A stretch of DNA of 64,000 bases from Mucidula mucida (taxonomy: Eukaryota; Basidiomycota; Agaricomycetes; Agaricales; Physalacriaceae). The notes below the pieces were generated by a model. The model did no database searches and was not told where the DNA came from. It was given only the letters and a program-made list of their open reading frames with translations. Below, one piece after another: positions 11,320-23,083 of this stretch; the stretch's first letter is position 1, and each line of letters starts with the position of its first letter. The position numbers and the translations under genes were made by a program. The DNA is taken from assembly GCA_015501055.1 (NCBI GenBank), contig JADNYV010000188.1:1-64000 (forward strand), given 5' to 3'.

Positions 11320-12440
11320 GAATGTTTGCCGCCGAAACTACAAAGGGGCAAGAAAAGAATGTACTGTAGCGACGGCCATGACATCTATCGATCTCACTCT
11401 GGCCGAACTGTAGTCTGAATTCATTCTGAAATACTATATTGCTGATATGACTCCAATTCTCGCGTATTCGGTCATGTAGCGGTGAATGGTATGACATGAG
11501 CGAAGACCAGTCGGGATGCAGTAGTCTAGATGGGATCATGACGGCGGGAGGCGGATCCGATAACGTAATCTATCCTCCTTCTTGCTATCATCCGATGGGC
11601 CACGGTCCACCATTGGCGTTAGCGCGACGGGGGCAGGCGCGCGTCCACCGTACTGTCATGAATCTGCACTCTAGGTATAATCAATCCGCGCGAGACGCGT
11701 CATAATGTCGATGAGCGCCTGTCGAGGGCGCTGAAATGGCCAGACTCTCCCGTGGATTTAGTATTGTCGACTCGTCACTTTTATTCGGTTGGTCATGAGA
11801 TACCGTGGACCGGTCAACTGCCAATAATTTTTTCGGCCGCGCGGCGAATCATAAAGGTGTGTTGTTGTCCTGTACTACTCTGGAGTCAATCATTGACTGG
11901 TGGTAGTAGACGCACCGGGTAAGGTGATGCTGGACCGCAAGGTCAAGATTGTTGCTACTACATGAGAACAAGGTCGAGAAGGATACATTTCTGTACGCCC
12001 GACTGCACGGGCCAGTCATCGTTTACTTTGAACGCGTTGTGCTTTTAGGGGTGGGTCCCGGTTTTGCAATCCACGTTAGAGCCTAGAGCTGAGCCTATCA
12101 GAAGAGGGTTCTTCTGAGTCTTGGGATGCGGTCGTGGTTTGCCTGCTTTCTTTGTGTCATGGCGATCTAGTTGACGAGATTCTGCCACAGTTACATACGT
12201 CGTTATATGCACCGGTTACTACTAGGCAAATTGTCAGTAGAATGCTTTCGAGACGATTATTGATACCTCACGTGCTCAGGACTCCAACTCCCATCACCAA
12301 CATTATGTTTAGGACTTCTGAATTGTTGAAGATTCGCGTAAACGTGGGAGATTTTCCGACCATTTTTTTATATTGTATTCCTGAATTCCTTGCTGATAGG
12401 CACTGTCGACTGCTGTACATTCCGGATCACTAGTAGTGGC
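11320..12440. other. Intergenic, nothing recognised
   Basis: Short frames only. I see no domain, repeat family or RNA gene here. Confidence 0.45.
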
Positions 12441-13560
12441 GCAGGATCCTGTCTTTCTCGCGCGACTGGCAGTTTCAAAACTCCTGCACACGCAAAATAT
12501 TCTAAACTTCGACCTAATGGGCAAACGAACGCTGCGGTGATATGCGCACTTGAAACATTCAGTTGATCTCCATCGCCTTGAACGCGGCAGACAGCCTTCT
12601 TTCGCTGCGTCTACTTCGCAGTTTATGATACCCGCGATGGGAACCCTCTTACCTCTGATCGAGGTCTGGATATCGTATATGACGGCTCTCTTCTTCGCAG
12701 GCCCAGGCGAAGTCGTGGGCTTGGAAGACTTTATCGCAATCATTGAAGTCCTCCTCGCCGAGGTGATGAGACTTGTTTCGATCAACTTAACTACTCTCAT
12801 CGGATCCCTTCGCCGTTCATACACGGGAAGACTTCACCTTCAATCAAAGCCTCATGCGCCTCTGGATACATCACGTATTCCACCGTCCCGCACTGAACGT
12901 GACCGCACTCATCCATGCCATCTCACTTTCTCGCGGCAGCAAGCTTGATAGCAAAGCTGTGATCTCTGCACTCAATATGCATTCAAACGCTGAGATCTCT
13001 GGCGCGTCGTCTGCCCATCTCCAACTTGCAGCTATCCCAGCGCGCCATGGACAATTTTTTTTGGTCAGCGCCCTTGCCAGTATCGTCGCGACGACGAGTA
13101 TCTCACGCTCGAGGTCGTGAACAGCGGATATCTCCCAAGTTGCTGTTCCGCTTAGTTTCGGAATACTTCCTTTCTTACAGTGTGGTGAAGCAAGTCTTTT
13201 TAATCTCGACAAAATCGAGGGTAGACCTGGGGGTGCGCTCGAAGCGGCGTGGAACACCTCGAGGGCGCTTTTGATACTGTTTGGGAGATGGAACGTGATT
13301 TCTTCGCGACGTCCGGCATAGTGACGAATGAACGTTGTGGGAATCCTGAGGTAAACGAGTCATTTTACGCTTTCGTTGAACTAAATCGCTGACTGTTCGG
13401 GAAAGTGTTTAAGGGAAGGCGAATTGCCACTTCTGAGGCGCTGTGGAGGGTGTCTACATGTCCTCTACTGCTCGCGGCTATACCAAAAGAAGGACTGGAC
13501 ATCTGGACATCCCCGCTATTGCACAGACAGAGTCCGCGATCGAAGTCAGTCGTGCTCCGT
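12440..13560 (+). pseudogene. Gene-like but broken coding region
   Basis: Protein-like segments alternate between frames (for example LTTLIGSLRRSYTGR in one, and LMRLWIHHVFHRPALNVTALIHAISLSRGSKLDSK in the next) without clear splice sites between them. The stretch 13405-13590 (SEALWRVSTCPLLLAAIPKEGLDIW) is loosely reminiscent of agaricomycete F-box/LRR-like proteins. Either a decayed gene or a multi-exon gene I could not splice. Low certainty on function. Confidence 0.25.
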
Positions 13561-13570
13561 CGTGTCTTGA

Positions 13571-13960
13571 AATCCTTCCTACTCACTCACTTTATGCCAC
13601 AGACTTTGGGAGACTGTATACCACGAATATATCGACGAAGAGTTATGGCTCGCCCGCACTGACAGGATCCTGCGGCAGAAATTACACAAGCTGCCGCCTA
13701 ATCCAGACGGGAACGTCGTCGTTGTTGTTAATATCTCGGAGAGCACCATTCGCTGGCATCCCCTCCCAATATGTGCTGATTACTGGGATCAGTCGGACGA
13801 GGAGGAGCCGTGGACGGTGTTTTGCGGACGCATGGAGGATGTGCTTCGAGTGGACGAGTTTCCCATGCTGTTTCTTGTGCCTATGAAGGATTATAGTCGG
13901 CCGTTGGGAGTTGTGACGAGTATTCAGCGAATACAGGAACGACGGTGTTTTCATGAGTAA
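13571..13960 (+). CDS. Probable terminal exon of an unknown gene (frame lacks an early ATG)
   Basis: The frame ending at the TAA at 13958-13960 is open from 13571 and reads like a real protein: LWETVYHEYIDEELWLARTD, then LHKLPPNPDGNVVVVVNISE, STIRWHPLPICADYWD, an acidic DEEEPW and FPMLFLVPMKDYSRPLGV. It has no methionine near its beginning, so ATG-based ORF calling misses it. A CAG acceptor at about 13602 would start the exon at LWETV. It may belong with the upstream gene-like stretch. No family recognised. Confidence 0.45.
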   Translation, partial: NPSYSLTLCHRLWETVYHEYIDEELWLARTDRILRQKLHKLPPNPDGNVVVVVNISESTIRWHPLPICADYWDQSDEEEPWTVFCGRMEDVLRVDEFPMLFLVPMKDYSRPLGVVTSIQRIQERRCFHE

Positions 13961-14144
13961 GTACAGTAGTAGATTCTTTCATCTATGAAGTTGTTCAATT
14001 GATGTGAAGTTATGAGTCGATACACGGCTAGCGTTTGACGGTATCTCTCAGGGCTATTTAAGCACCCAACTTCAAGGTCACATTTCAATTTGGAGACGTG
14101 TAGACAGCGATAAAAACACACCTCTGGTAAATATGGAGTAAAAG

Positions 14145-15239
14145 ATGGTGCGGTCCAACAGAGTCTCGATGTCTGGATTCTCCGAGCCATTCTTGGTACA
14201 GATCGACATCACTGTCTTCGACGACAAACCCGTAGATGGATGGAGTACTCTTCACCGTGCAAACCGAAGACCGCGTTGTGGTGTAAGACTGAGGTCATCT
14301 GTATGGCAAGCTGTTGGACCCGGGACCTCTTGTATTGTGCTCGAATGTCCGCAAACGGGCTCCACCCTCATGCCGTTTCATCACATTGGTCGGTGATCTA
14401 TGATTCCCTTTTCCTGCGCGCAAAGCAGGATTATGAGGATTATTCCATCGTCTTCGAGTTAGTCTTCCATGCGGTTTTTGTTGTGACCACGTCGGCTCAC
14501 CGTTTACTATGTAGATCCTACCCCCAATGGAACCTGCATAGGAACTTCCGTTCTGTCCGTTCGAAGACGGGGAGACCTTTACTTGACGAGATCCGCCCAA
14601 GTTGTGCTTTGTCGTACCGCCTTATTCAAGATCAAGTCCTTATGCGGAAATGCAAGGCAGATATAGACCATCTGAAGCCGGAATTCACCGTCAAATGCTT
14701 GGTATCCTACTTGACTGGATGGAATACTGTGGAGATTCCGGTGATGGTGGCCGAATACGTCTTGGTCCCCGATGATGCCGACGAGAAAGCTAAGCATATT
14801 GCGCATCTCGCTATGACAATGCGATCGGCACTTGCACTCTGGGAGATCCATTGCCTAAAGGGTCCCGTCATTGGTTTTCTGATGGAGCGTAACATTGTCG
14901 AGACGAAGTTGGGCTGGATAGACGATGACGGCAAGGTATGCTTCTCAAGCGATTGGATGAGATCGTAGACTGACATTACCATAGTGCATAATCCGTGACG
15001 CCCCAGAGTACAGGTTTGACCTCATGGCTCCTAACGAGACGTTTCGACTGTTCAACTTCTTGAAAGCCTATTGCCAGGAGCCTTCCAGGGCTCAGCTGGA
15101 ACGGAAGGTGGACGAGCATGCAGTGCAGGCCATAGCCAGACTATGCGAACCGACCTACCACATGTGGAGGGACCTACCTGATGACGATGGGAGTGGTGAT
15201 GAGTATGGCCAAGACACCGGCGAAATTGACATAGAATAA
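14145..15239 (+). CDS. Unknown protein, at least two exons
   Basis: The 3' half is well supported. A frame through 14600-14935 includes VMVAEYVLVPDDADEKAKHIAHLAMTM and LWEIHCLKGPVIGFLMERN, ending GWIDDDGK at a GTATG donor. A 49-bp intron (14936-14984, ends CCATAG) joins in phase to CIIRDAPEYRFDLMAPNETF, and the protein ends in an acidic tail DDDGSGDEYGQDTGEIDIE with stop at 15239. The 5' part (from 14145) probably has one or two further introns, for example GTCTTCG...TGTAG at 14452-14512, but I could not settle them. No known domain is apparent. No signal peptide is seen. Confidence 0.5.
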
Positions 15240-15599
15240 GTATTCTCCCTACTCTTTAGTAACTCGTGTAATGTACTTCAACTGTACTTAGGAATCGAAT
15301 GACCTAACCCGTCAACCGGGCTATACATCTACGACATATCTGGCTGATACGGGCTGATCTGCTTCTCGTTCGCACGAGGTATGGCAATCAAAAGACTTCT
15401 AAAGTTCGTGGGTGGCAATAGCAAAAGTATACGACCAGCGAGTCACCTCAGCCACTTCTAGGAAATGTATAGGCATTGCCATGTATCATATACGAACTGC
15501 TATCATAACCTCGTCAAAGAATCTGGTATGTATAAGGTCATAAAGAAATATCACAAGGACCTAACACTGCGATGTCGCAGGCTCATCTGCCTCAACATT

Positions 15600-15712
15600 C
15601 GGGCACATAGAAAGTAGCGGCAACCCTCGCGGGACAGTGCGCCAGCGCATCCCGCGACAGCGCAAGCTGCGCTAGGGTTCCCGCGACGATGCGCTAGGGT
15701 TACGCGCTAGGA
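15600..15712. repeat. GCGC word array 1
   Basis: A degenerate array of short words such as GCGCTAGGGTT, TCCCGCGA and CAGCGCA in a stretch far richer in CpG than its surroundings. Same vocabulary as arrays 2 and 3. Confidence 0.7.
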
Positions 15713-15726
15713 CCAGTGTAAGAGTA

Positions 15727-15766
15727 GAATTGTCTACCGTTCTTTGGAATTGTCTACTGTTCTTTG
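15727..15766 (+). repeat. 20-bp tandem duplication
   Basis: Two adjacent copies of GAATTGTCTACCGTTCTTTG, the second with one C to T change. Confidence 0.9.
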
Positions 15767-16304
15767 AGTATTAAATTACAAATGTGCTCCATATTGTTAC
15801 TTGCGTATGGGCGTGACATGGAAAACATAATTGTAGTCTGATTGAGGATGCCACAACAGCGCTCGCCCCTAAGATCTTGCCAATATGGGAAGACGTGTCT
15901 GCAAACGATCAATCCATCCTTAATTGCTACCATCATGTACAGATCATGCTGACGATGGCTGATTTCGACACGACAAGTCTCCTCCGATAGCCCTCATGCT
16001 ACAAACCCTTCTCAGATGAACTTTGATGGCCTACCGAAGTTTCCAGTCAGAGCTTCACATCGGCCCCTGCCGTTTCGATGTACGTCGCGCCACTAGTCCC
16101 GACCTGATGATGCGACATTTACGCGTTATTTACAACAGGTGTACTCCCTCGGAACATTGTTACGACCCCCACGAGGTCCGTCTCTGATGTTGTCCGAATA
16201 GTACTTCAATTACGCATATGATCCTGCTCTGTCTTGGTAATTTTTTTGTTTTGTGTGTGTTCTGCTTGATCTCATGTTCTTCATTACAGTAACCTATCCC
16301 GCTA

Positions 16305-16515
16305 CACCCTTGCGCCTCGCGCAGTAGACCGCTAGCGCATCTCGCGCAGTCCCGCTAGCGCATTGCGCTTGTGCGCTTGTGCGCGAGGGTGCGCGAGACT
16401 CCCGCGAGCATTCCCGCAAGTGCGCTACGAACTCTCCCGCAAGTGCGCAAGTGCGCTAGGCTTGCGCTATGACTGCAGCGACCTGCGCTAGAAATCCCGC
16501 TAGCATTGCGCGAGC
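16305..16515. repeat. GCGC word array 2
   Basis: Repeated words CCCGCAAGTGCGC, GCGCTAG, CGCTAGCGCAT and TTGTGCGC in degenerate tandem. CpG dinucleotides are dense. The word CCCGCAAGTGCGC recurs in the array at 22.5 kb in the same orientation. Confidence 0.75.
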
Positions 16516-16987
16516 CGATCTTCACTTGGTCGGCATTGTCGAAGTATTCATAGTAAGTCGCGCCATATAAATGTTCAAAAGAGCGTCTTAATTATATCAA
16601 ATGTAGGTTGTTGTAAATGTAATCTATCTAGAAAAGAAATCCATTCACCTCTTTTGCCTTTTACTCCTCCTTGGCTCTGTTTTTGAGTTATCTGCCGAGG
16701 CGTCTTGGGTTTCTGCAGGACACTTATTTGGGTTGCTCTCGAACCTGAGACCAGGCTAGAAAAGGATGAGATTCAAGGCATGTCGGAAACTCTTTTTACT
16801 TACAGCTCGCTCCTTGTCTAATCCAACTCTTAGATTATCCTTCCAGCACTCCGGACCCTCGTCGTAGGGTACCCAGTCACTCTGAGGAAAACGAATATCA
16901 AGACCCCACTGTCCAAAAAAGGCAATTTAAGGGTCTGTGAAGCTGTTCGCTGTAACTTCAGACCATAATGGGTCACAGGCTGTGAAG

Positions 16988-19900
16988 TTACGGTCGAAAC
17001 GCTACAGTAATTCGCAGGATGGTGTCATGGTACGGCAAAAGGACTCGGTCAATTTTGCTGGTAAATGGTGTCCCTTTCGTATCAAGCAGAATGCTGTCGA
17101 ATTGACTTTCGCTCATAGAAGCCAGTTGCCATTTCCCAATCTATTACAAGGTCAGTGACCGCTTTTGCATTAATTTTGCTCTTACTGGTGTCTGACGCCG
17201 GCTCTTCTTGTCCTTCCAGTATTCATCGGCCATGTCTGACTCTGAAACTTTCACCGTTTCCCCAGTCTTGGGTGAGGAACCATCCGGATAAATGTTGCCT
17301 CGCCATGAGCGTACAAGCCACCAACGCTCGCTATGGACCTCTCCTACAGCATCAAGAATCCTTCCCGGATATTAGTAGTTGCCTTGTCGCACCAAGGCTG
17401 CCGTTCCGGGTCTATAAAACAGTGGTAAGTCAAATTAGTCAAGCGCGAACAGACAGATAGGCTGACATGAGACGTTCTGCTAGCGTCTTTTTACTAGCAC
17501 TATAAGAGTCAGTAACTTCGACGCCCTGAAAATAGACTTGAACATACAGGCGCGCTGATTCCTTCTTCTCGAAAGGGTTTCCTCCATGCAGTATCTCCTT
17601 CATTGATGCAATCGAACAGATATGGCAGATGAAGTCAATCTCGTCATCCATTGCCTTTCCATCAAGGCCGCGTTGACAGGCAACATGCGATGCAAGTCCA
17701 CACATGTCACACTCGACTGTGTTTTGAGGGAGTTCAACTCGATCTCCATCACCGTGTACACCACATCGGCATTCAAGACGGATCGGAGAAGAAGGCGGCG
17801 GCAAACTGGAGTCAATCAGAACCGTCTCCTCCTTGTCTTCCGACTCCGGTGTGGAGCAGGGTGTAAGAACAACTACGGGCGGTGTGGGGATGAGTTCGTA
17901 TTCTGAGAAGTTTTGCTTTTTTGTCCACCAAATATCCTTCCCATCGAGCTGACGGTACCCCTTGCGATTAAGATCAATGTCAGGGATCTCCGCCCACGTA
18001 TCTGAAGAGAAATCAAGTCCGAACAGCTCGTGTGCTCTGGCCTGCTGATGCTTGATAAAGGTAGCCTGTGCAGAGATTCCTCCTCGCAGCCGATAAACAA
18101 GGTCCGTCGTATAACAGGAACTGTAGCCAGAGGCAGTCGCATCCTTCTTGAACAGGTGGGTCTGAATGTCGGTCGAGTTCTCCTCCAGGACTAAACAGCC
18201 GCCAGATTTCATTCCATCGTAGCGATAGACATGCCAGCCATGATCAGAGTTAACCTTGCTGCGCATGATGTAGTGGTTCCCATTGACGAAGAATACTCGT
18301 GAGACGAGCTCGTACACAAGGCCATCTTTTACGTAGCTGGCAGGCATATTGGTGAGAGGTCTTAACACCTCGGGAGTGTCCCATCCTTCTTGTATGACGA
18401 CATCACCATAGGAGACAATGAGAAGGGTAGGAATACAGATGACGAGGTTGAGAAGGTTGGCGTTACCAAGGCAGGACGTCTCGCTGGCTGATGAACGCCA
18501 ACACGAGATAGCGTCTCCGTGGCAATCAATGGCTGTCCATTCCTGAAGCCAGCGCTCAAGACTGCCTTGAAGTCGCTGCTGATGTTGCGGCGGCGGGTGA
18601 TGGGCAACAAGAGTAGTAACCTCGTCAATTTTGATATGTTCAGGACGAGTCAATGAGCCTGAGGCACCGGTGCATCGACGAACGGTGAACTTGGTACTTT
18701 GGAAATATGATTGGCGCTGGAATTTGCATTGTCCCGTGAACGGTCAAGAATCTTTTCAATCCATGCCTGCCAGTAGGGATCAATCAATCAACTGAAAGTT
18801 CTGATTTGCAGAAGGAACTTACAAAGGATGGCTGATTCTTGTTTGCATTGCGAATAAACTTTGTTGGTGTATGGAATACGACCTTTTCAGCGTCCAGTGT
18901 CTTCAGAAATGCCGTCTTCTTCTGGAAAAGGACAGCATTCGAAGCCTTGTGGTTTGCAATGACGTTACGCGAATCAGATGTGCCATGGAGATCATACTGT
19001 GTGTGAATTGAGATGAGCAGCTCAAATAAATGTCGAAGAAGTGGAAACTCGGCTCTATCGGGGCGAGTCTGTGTAAGAGCAAACATGTCCCAGTTGTCGC
19101 GAATACCAAGATAGATAGCCATGAGCGAGGTGTCCAGCCAGCAAGACATGTCCTCCCAGGGAACTCCTGGCAGTGTCAGCGGGAGCACTGCCATTGGAGA
19201 AGGCGATCTAGGCTCAGTGATGGGCTTCACTGGCTTGTGTCTGTGCTGTGTAGATAAACGAGGTGGTGTATGAGGTGCAGGTGAAGTGTGGGTTGTTTTC
19301 TTGCGCTTCCAAGCCGGCAGTGAACCCAGTCCATTGCCATCACTGGCAATTGTGTCTGATTCGGCGGCTGTTTTCGTGGAAGATATGTTACCAGCATTGT
19401 CCTCTTCCGATTGCTTGCGTTTCCGCAACTTTGATGTGCCTGCCGATTCTTCCTGCCTTCCCTTCCTTGTCTTATCACCCTTGGCTGAAGATGACTTTGT
19501 CAATTCATCCAACGACTTCTCAAAATGTGCCTTAGACTTCTGTGTTGCACCTTTGTGGAGCTCCTTCACAGTGTCTGGAGCACGTCCATCATTCTTGATT
19601 TGTCGACGTGCTGGAGCATCAGGTGCTCGAGTGGGTTTAGTGCGGCCAATCTCAGCAGCAACAATCTTCCACGGTTCGGGCTCGCCATAGCTTGTCGGAC
19701 TCCCAACTGTAAGACACTGTCAGTACTTATTCAGATCTGTTACAAGTCCCAACTTGCCTAATTTGTGCTGGAAAAGTCTCTCAAAGTATTCGGCCATTGC
19801 CTTGAGGGCGTAAAATCCGTCAATCACGTCATGGTCCCGACCAGCGCCACAATACAACTTCCAGTGCATGGCCTCCTCTGCATTGCTAGAGTCGGGAATA

Positions 19901-22124
19901 GAGAGCCAGAGATCCATATCCATCACTATCTGGGATTTGAATATCATCGAGGCATGAGAAGGCCGACACCACCAAGCAAGCCAGGTATCGAGTTTTGGCC
20001 ATTTCCCGACCATTTCACGAACAACAATCATAAAGGCAGCGTGGTCCTTAACATGATGGAGGCGTTTGCACTGTTGTTCGAAAGTTCGCTGATCATCAAT
20101 CGGAATGACAGAGGAAATCTTCTTAATCCGGGTGCAGGCATTTTTAAAGTGCTGCTCACACCCTTTGAGCAAGCCTTCCGCTAACTTGGTAAGCTCTGCG
20201 TCACTTCGGTGATCCTTCCACCGCCGCTTCAAAAAGCGAACAAGTGCCAAGATGAAGCCTCGACGTTCAGCATTGCTAAAGTCCATAACCTGTAAGACAT
20301 TAAGCAGAGATGTACACCTATGTTTCACCACTTTGGCTTACCGTGGCGAAGTGTCGTAGCTCAAGAAGAAGATCCTTAGCCTTGCCATGGTTATGCATGC
20401 TCTTAAAAAGGGCGTAGAAGTGCCATTGAAAGTGCTCGGCACTAGCACCATTCGAATAACTGAAAATGCCGGGAACCCAGCAATGTAATCTTGGCGAGTA
20501 TGCCGACGACACAATGAGGATGTCATTTCGTTCGCGCCACCAACCATGTGCCCCATCAGAAACGAGACCATTGACAGCTTCAGTCTCGAGGAGTTCCTTC
20601 ACCAGCTGCTTTCGCATAAACTCGTGCTGGAGCGAGATGACAATCACTCCATTACCCGTGAACTTCTCCTGAATAACAAAATCAGGATTCTCCTGCTTGA
20701 ACTGCTTGTACTGATGAAGAAAGTTACTTCCGTTCTGTGCCCGTGAGCCTTTAAGCTTCTTCGTCTCGTAAGCCACACGGTCTGCATTAGCAAGCGGAGT
20801 AGCAATATTGGCGGTGGACTTTCCATGAGGACCAACTAGCGTAGGAAGACCCACGACGGCCTCTAGGGGCTTGAGCTTGGGATGATGGTTGACAAGTTCT
20901 CGAAACTGTGCTTCGGCATTGGCGGTCAAATGGATTTCATGCGTGGGCCGCGGATGACCGTGGAATCCACCGGTTGACGAGGACTGGGGGTTGTTACGGT
21001 AGTAGACACCGTTCTGCCAGTTATACAGAATTGATCTGACGTTCCCAGCGCAGGGGTGATAGTGTAGACGAGAACCACATTGGCATCGGCGAGCCAACTG
21101 CTTCTCACGAGACGACGTCTCCGTCACAGGGCGGAGAATGATCTGGCAGTCGTTGTTTATGCAAGTAATGTGTCCGAGACATTTGCGGTAGGGGCGCTTC
21201 CCGTCCTCCCACCGTGATGCATCCTTTACACGGTTTTTATCACCTCCACTGACTGTTGTCGCCCAGTGGGAGATGAGGTTCTTCGTAGCAGCGAACGTGG
21301 AGTGATCAAGGTCGAGGTCAAAGTCACCATCCGGCCATCCATCCCAATTCTCTGCGAGACCACCAGGTCGTGCATACATGAATGCCGAATTCTTTTCCTC
21401 GTTCGATGCAGCTGTCGAGGGGTCGGGTGCCTTGGTATCAGTTCGGAATTGCAACCGTACGGGACGATCAGATTCAACAGGTGAGCTGACCGCGGGAGAG
21501 GGCTGGGAAGGAGCTTGAGCTGTGTGTTCCGACTTAGAAGAGTCCCTGTGTTTGCCCGTGGCGAAAGGAAGGAATTTGCCTTTGATCTTGCGGTAAAGAA
21601 TGGGTGGGGATAGTGAACGGAGACTACTTGATTTTGAGCGGGAGGATTTGTTGTCGCTCTCGTTCACAGTTGAGGAGGTGGATTTGGAGGACTTGGAGGG
21701 ACTGGACGGCCTGGGGTGGGGACATTGAGGCTTAGGCTCCTTCGCTTTGTGACCATACTGGCTATCATTGAACGATGGATGTACATGATGAGAGGAATAT
21801 TCTGATGGCTCGCGGCGCGTTTCGCCTCCTTGAACGGACACGAGAACCTCGCGGTACTCGATTATATCACCTAGTCGGAGTAAGCATAGAAATCAGGAAC
21901 AAAGTCTCTGACGACGCACCAGCTACATTGCGGACTGGAACTAGCCGACTTTCAGGGGAAGATCGGACCGGCTGTCCAGCTGCATGGGAATGGGGAGGCC
22001 TTTCAGAGGGACCACGATTGTCGTTGCTTGCAGGGCGAACGAAATTTTCGATAAAGCGATCCTGTAGAAAGATTGAGCACAGCGTGATATTCTGAGCTAC
22101 ACATACAAATAGATTTCGAAGCAT
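16988..22124 (-). CDS. MULE-like transposase fused to a USP/USPL1-like peptidase and PHD finger
   Basis: One large gene read right to left. Proposed exons: 22124-22107, 22061-21920, 21870-20342, 20289-19758, 19706-18823, 18716-17495, 17343-17186, 17140-16988. All junction phases agree, giving about 1,545 residues. After a Ser/Pro-rich N-terminus comes a WRKY-GCM1-like zinc finger (KCLGHITCINNDCQ then RRCQCGSRLHYHPC). Next is a MULE-type DDE core: VSDGAHGWW, VMDFSNAERRGF, the C-x2-H motif GCEQHF, and NAEEAMHWKLY with Glu. Then a papain-fold peptidase with Cys box MSCWLDTSLMAIY and His box NGNHYIMR...GWHVYRYDGM. Then a PHD-type finger (CRCGVHGD...CDMCGLASHVAC...FICHIC) and a C-terminal RWWLVRSWRGNIY region. 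Two junctions are tentative: the first exons, and the 106-bp intron at 18822-18717; a shorter intron there would frameshift. One intron (19757-19707) is GC-AG. Confidence 0.75.
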
Positions 22125-23083
22125 GAGAAGGAGTGTCGGCGGTCATAAAGGAGTGACAGGACGTGAAGATTCGCAGTCGGGTGACCGTGTTCGTGGTCAA
22201 AAATTGAGACCAAGATGTACAGCCACCGGATATCCCTTCCGATTCCATATTGGGTACGCACACTTCCAGTGGACTGAACAATGAAATTCGAACAGATTTG
22301 GCATTTATAAGTCCAACACACATATCATGAAGGACATGTACATGGTGGAAAGATGTTAGGATCATCAACTCGGATCAGGATCTGATGTGTCACCTTTACC
22401 TCACACACTGATTAGATCGCCACTCGTCGCTCTATCTAAGGCGTTGAAGATCTACACAGACAGTCTCTCCACACAGACTATAGAAGATATGGACACTCCT
22501 TTGCGCTACTATGCGCGACCATTTATGCGCGATTGCGCCAGGGCCGGGGTAAACACTCCCGCTTCCCGCCAGTGCGCTACGCGCGGGCCCGCAAGTGCGC
22601 GACGGTTCCCGCTAAAATCTGTAGGCCCATCTTGGCATATACTTCTGAGCTATGTGCCTACTGGGAAAATCATTGACAATCGGAGTCGATCGATAAGGAT
22701 TCTTGTTTCATATATACCTCAGTCATTGCTCCCTTCTTGCGGTTGACTGAGGTACGCCGGTTCCGAATGTCCTGGTGGCGGCTAGTAAGTCGCCACCTTT
22801 TGAGGTCATATATGCTCTTGCCGCCACCGAAAGACAGGAAATTCGCAGAGTGAGTACTCTTCTCATCGATCCTCCCTGCATCGCGTACTAGACGTATACG
22901 CCGACATGCGTGGTAACTGGTTTCTTGACTACAAGGGTAGCGCCTCTCAATCCCTGCAGTATTCTGCTTGAGACGTAAGTCTCGTATCATTACTAAACTA
23001 TGAAAACTCTACAGCAGCCGTCGCACATACATGTCCTGCACGTCTATGACAAATAGTCTACAGGTGAATGAGCTTTAAATCTA
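22125..23083. other. Intergenic with GCGC array 3
   Basis: Presumed 5' region of the MULE-like gene, then the array at 22500-22620, then sequence without recognisable coding content up to the ABC gene. Confidence 0.45.
22500..22620. repeat. GCGC word array 3
   Basis: Words TGCGCGA, TTGCGCCAG, AGTGCGCTACGCGCG and CCCGCAAGTGCGCGA in about 120 bp, resembling arrays 1 and 2 on the other side of the MULE-like gene and in the same, not inverted, orientation. Confidence 0.7.

Larger units (their letters stand above)
15240..16987. other. Gene-free stretch holding GCGC word arrays
   Basis: No coding sequence is supported. It contains two GCGC-rich arrays and a 20-bp tandem duplication listed separately, plus AT-rich sequence between them. 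It lies directly 3' of the large MULE-like gene and could include the element's terminal region, although I found no clear terminal inverted repeat. Confidence 0.5.

Noticed and set aside
10904..11539. Long minus-strand frame of 211 codons rich in Leu/Ser/Pro
   Set aside because: It is the antisense of the purine-rich repeat tract, which is open in several frames; composition is an artefact of the repeat.
15600..16515. CRISPR-like or satellite array
   Set aside because: The words are degenerate and irregularly spaced, without constant repeat and spacer lengths, and the organism is eukaryotic.
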